Shown here in pieces: positions 3,966-5,411 of a stretch of 5,411 nt of DNA. Position 1 is the stretch's first letter; every line of letters begins with the position of its first letter. The DNA lies in assembly GCA_903829855.1 (NCBI GenBank), contig CAIKRN010000212.1, positions 1-5,411 of the forward strand. Direction: 5' to 3'. The notes beneath the pieces are model-generated. The model was not told where the DNA came from and made no database searches. It saw only the letters and a program-made list of their open reading frames with translations. The translations under genes and the position numbers were made by a program. Source of the DNA: an uncultured Opitutia bacterium. GTDB lineage: Bacteria > Verrucomicrobiota > Verrucomicrobiia > Opitutales > UBA953.

Positions 3966-5210
3966 TCAAAACCCCTTCTTGCCGAGCACGACCTTCTTGA
4001 TTTCGCCGCCAGAAATCTCCGCACATTCTTTCCAGAGCGGTTGCGGATCCATCTCGGTGGTGAAGAGGTAGAGCTTGGGCGCCTTGCCGTCGGGGCCCTT
4101 GGCAAACTGCGTTCGCCAGCGGCCTTCCCAGGCTTTCTCCGCCGCGGTGCGATCATCGCCACCCTTGAGGTCGGCGTCGAAAACAAGCTGGGGGCGGGCC
4201 CCTTTCACGCCCCGCCACTGCTGGATGCCATCCTCGAAGTCGGAGAAAATCACGAGGGCGTCGTAATGCTGGCCCATCATGTAATCCGTCCAGGCCCCGA
4301 CTCCGCCAATCCGGAATTGGGCATCGCGCATATTAAAAATACCACGCCCTGTGGGGCTGAGTTTGTTTGGGTTCGTCCACTGCGGATCAGTGTGCCGGCC
4401 TTTGCGCTGCTGATAGATTTGCTCGACGGTGTCCTCTTCGAACTTCTTGTTCAGCGTCGACCCCATCACTTCGCCGTTCTCGACCCGCGTGAAGATACCG
4501 AAATAACGAAAGACGTCGGCATTCGGAAACTGTTGTTTAATCTGCTTCTCCGCACCGTCGAGGAAGGGGATCATCGACCACGAGCAATCGAGGTAGACGG
4601 CAATGCGGGTGGCGTTGATGCGCATACCCATGACGGGCTTGCCCACGAAACTTTTTCCGCCGATGCCCACGCCTTTGCTGAGCCCGCTGCCTCCGCCGAT
4701 GCCGCCGCCGAACCCTTTTGACATGGCCGCCGCTGAACCAGCCAGCAGGCTGTGCGTGTTGTCGCCGGCATCGGGCAGGGCAATGAGGGCTTCCGGGCTC
4801 TTGGAGGCGATGCGCGTGACGGACTTCGACAGGGTCTTAGGGCCTTGCGGCCTTACCGCGTGCTGAGTGGTCGCTGTGCCTTGGCGCCCGCCGCCCGCAC
4901 CGGTGACGAAGCTATTGGGGTCGCGCGCATCATTGCTGACGGAGACGACCCAGACCGTGGCCAAGATCAGTAATAAAATATGAACGAAGAGGGAGGAGAG
5001 GAGGCCTTCCCATTCGACTGACTTTGTGAACCTCCGACGGATGAGGCCTTTTTCCTCTGGGACAACCACGATGGCCGGGGCTTCGTGCGGCGCTGGCTCG
5101 GGCTCAGACGACGCGGCGACCGACGCGACCGGGGGCGGTGGCGGCGGGGGTGGAGTCGCTTGCGGTTGCTTAGGCCGCAGGCGGGGTGGTTTGGGCGGCA
5201 ATTCGTCCAC
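3966..5210 (-). CDS. membrane-anchored protein with von Willebrand factor A-like (MIDAS) domain
   Basis: The protein has 414 residues and a GTG start. An in-frame stop lies 21 bases upstream (5232-5234), which leaves little choice of start. Residues 1-50 are rich in proline, with a run of eight or more prolines near 20-27. A basic stretch (RRRFTKS, 58-64) precedes one membrane helix (about 70-91), suggesting a cytoplasmic N-terminus and an external C-terminus. A glycine-rich linker follows (about 166-190). The C-terminal part opens with VYLDCSWSM, which fits the DxSxS metal site (Asp208, Ser210, Ser212). Thr308 in AWTDY and Asp324 in VIFSDFED are likely further ligands. The domain is probably a metal-dependent adhesion or scaffold module, and its partner is unknown. 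Asp324 is only 16 residues after Thr308, a little short for the family. I do not recognise a named gene. Confidence 0.88.
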   Translation of the reverse strand: MDELPPKPPRLRPKQPQATPPPPPPPPVASVAASSEPEPAPHEAPAIVVVPEEKGLIRRRFTKSVEWEGLLSSLFVHILLLILATVWVVSVSNDARDPNSFVTGAGGGRQGTATTQHAVRPQGPKTLSKSVTRIASKSPEALIALPDAGDNTHSLLAGSAAAMSKGFGGGIGGGSGLSKGVGIGGKSFVGKPVMGMRINATRIAVYLDCSWSMIPFLDGAEKQIKQQFPNADVFRYFGIFTRVENGEVMGSTLNKKFEEDTVEQIYQQRKGRHTDPQWTNPNKLSPTGRGIFNMRDAQFRIGGVGAWTDYMMGQHYDALVIFSDFEDGIQQWRGVKGARPQLVFDADLKGGDDRTAAEKAWEGRWRTQFAKGPDGKAPKLYLFTTEMDPQPLWKECAEISGGEIKKVVLGKKGF

Positions 5211-5228
5211 GGGGGGTCGCTTCTTGTT

Positions 5229-5259
5229 ATCTTAACCCCGACGATAAGGAAAGGTTAAG
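5229..5259 (-). promoter_or_regulatory. inverted repeat and candidate promoter of the vWA-like gene
   Basis: CTTAACC (5231-5237) and GGTTAAG (5253-5259) form a perfect 7-bp inverted repeat 15 bp apart, beginning 21 bp before the GTG start. On the minus strand TTAACC (5258-5253) could be a -35 box and TAAGAT (5234-5229) a -10 box, 18 bp apart, each matching four of six consensus bases. The arms overlap both boxes, which would suit an operator. The leader would be only about 12 bases. Confidence 0.35.
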
Positions 5260-5317
5260 CGACCAGGGGCCTGACTTCGTTCGGAGTTCTGTACGTGTCT
5301 GACCCCGCCGCGCTAGG

Positions 5318-5341
5318 GTGGGGCAGCACCGCGTGCTGCCC
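5318..5341 (+). repeat. REP-like hairpin, stem type B (GTGG foot)
   Basis: GTGG (5318-5321) is followed by the perfect stem GGGCAGCAC (5321-5329), loop CGC and GTGCTGCCC (5333-5341). It and the spacer after it (TAGCTGCCTCT) match the copy at 34-57. It is preceded by GACCCCGCCGCGCTAG, the same lead-in as at 1684. Confidence 0.85.
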
Positions 5342-5395
5342 TAGCTGCCTCTCTGTATCCCCAACCGCTTCCACCTCCCGGCACCGCCTTCGCTG

Positions 5396-5411
5396 GTAGG
5401 GACGGCTGTCC
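5396..5411 (+). repeat. REP-like hairpin, stem type A, truncated by the window end
   Basis: GTAG (5396-5399) and the left arm GGACGGCTG (5400-5408) are followed by TCC, where the window ends. This is the start of a fourth copy of the 106-131 hairpin, so the mosaic continues beyond the window. Confidence 0.8.

Noticed and set aside
3942..4721. 259-codon plus-strand open frame
   Set aside because: It is antisense to the vWA-like gene, shows no recognisable domain, and begins in the pyrimidine-rich repeat.

Overview
The window looks like a GC-rich bacterial chromosome segment with three well-supported protein genes, separated by intergenic regions that are packed with short hairpin repeats. The repeat style (GGTAGGG followed by a short GC-rich stem-loop), the weak Shine-Dalgarno signals and the membrane-anchored vWA-type protein remind me of Verrucomicrobiota, especially Opitutaceae. 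That placement is recollection and inference. No rRNA, tRNA or diagnostic marker is present to confirm it.

Layout: 1-351 is a repeat mosaic. A serine hydrolase of the class C beta-lactamase/esterase family, made as a lipoprotein, lies on the minus strand (352-1548). The divergent region 1549-2324 is again mostly repeat mosaic. A C4-dicarboxylate symporter of the DctA type lies on the plus strand (2325-3566). The convergent region 3567-3965 is repeat mosaic. A membrane-anchored protein with a von Willebrand factor A-like metal-binding (MIDAS) motif lies on the minus strand (3966-5210, GTG start). The last 200 bases hold its short upstream region and then more repeats, running off the window end. 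Each gene stands alone with its own intergenic region, so no operon or shared pathway is evident.

The most notable content is the non-coding DNA. About 17 hairpins occur in roughly 1.7 kb of intergenic sequence. Most carry a GTAG tetranucleotide (sometimes GTGG) at the 5' foot of a stem of about 8-9 bp, and some are inverted (ending CTAC). This is the layout of REP elements mobilised by REP-associated tyrosine transposases (RAYTs). At least five different stem sequences occupy the same kind of slot between conserved spacers, and stem changes are matched on both arms, so structure rather than sequence is kept. Around the hairpins are other repeated modules in a recurrent order: a 7-bp tandem, an A-rich AACAATGAACCAAGAAC block, and a pyrimidine-rich CTCGTGTCC block. 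One GTAG provides the stop codon of the dctA-like gene. A direct repeat of about 220 bp flanks the hydrolase gene. No RAYT gene lies in the window.
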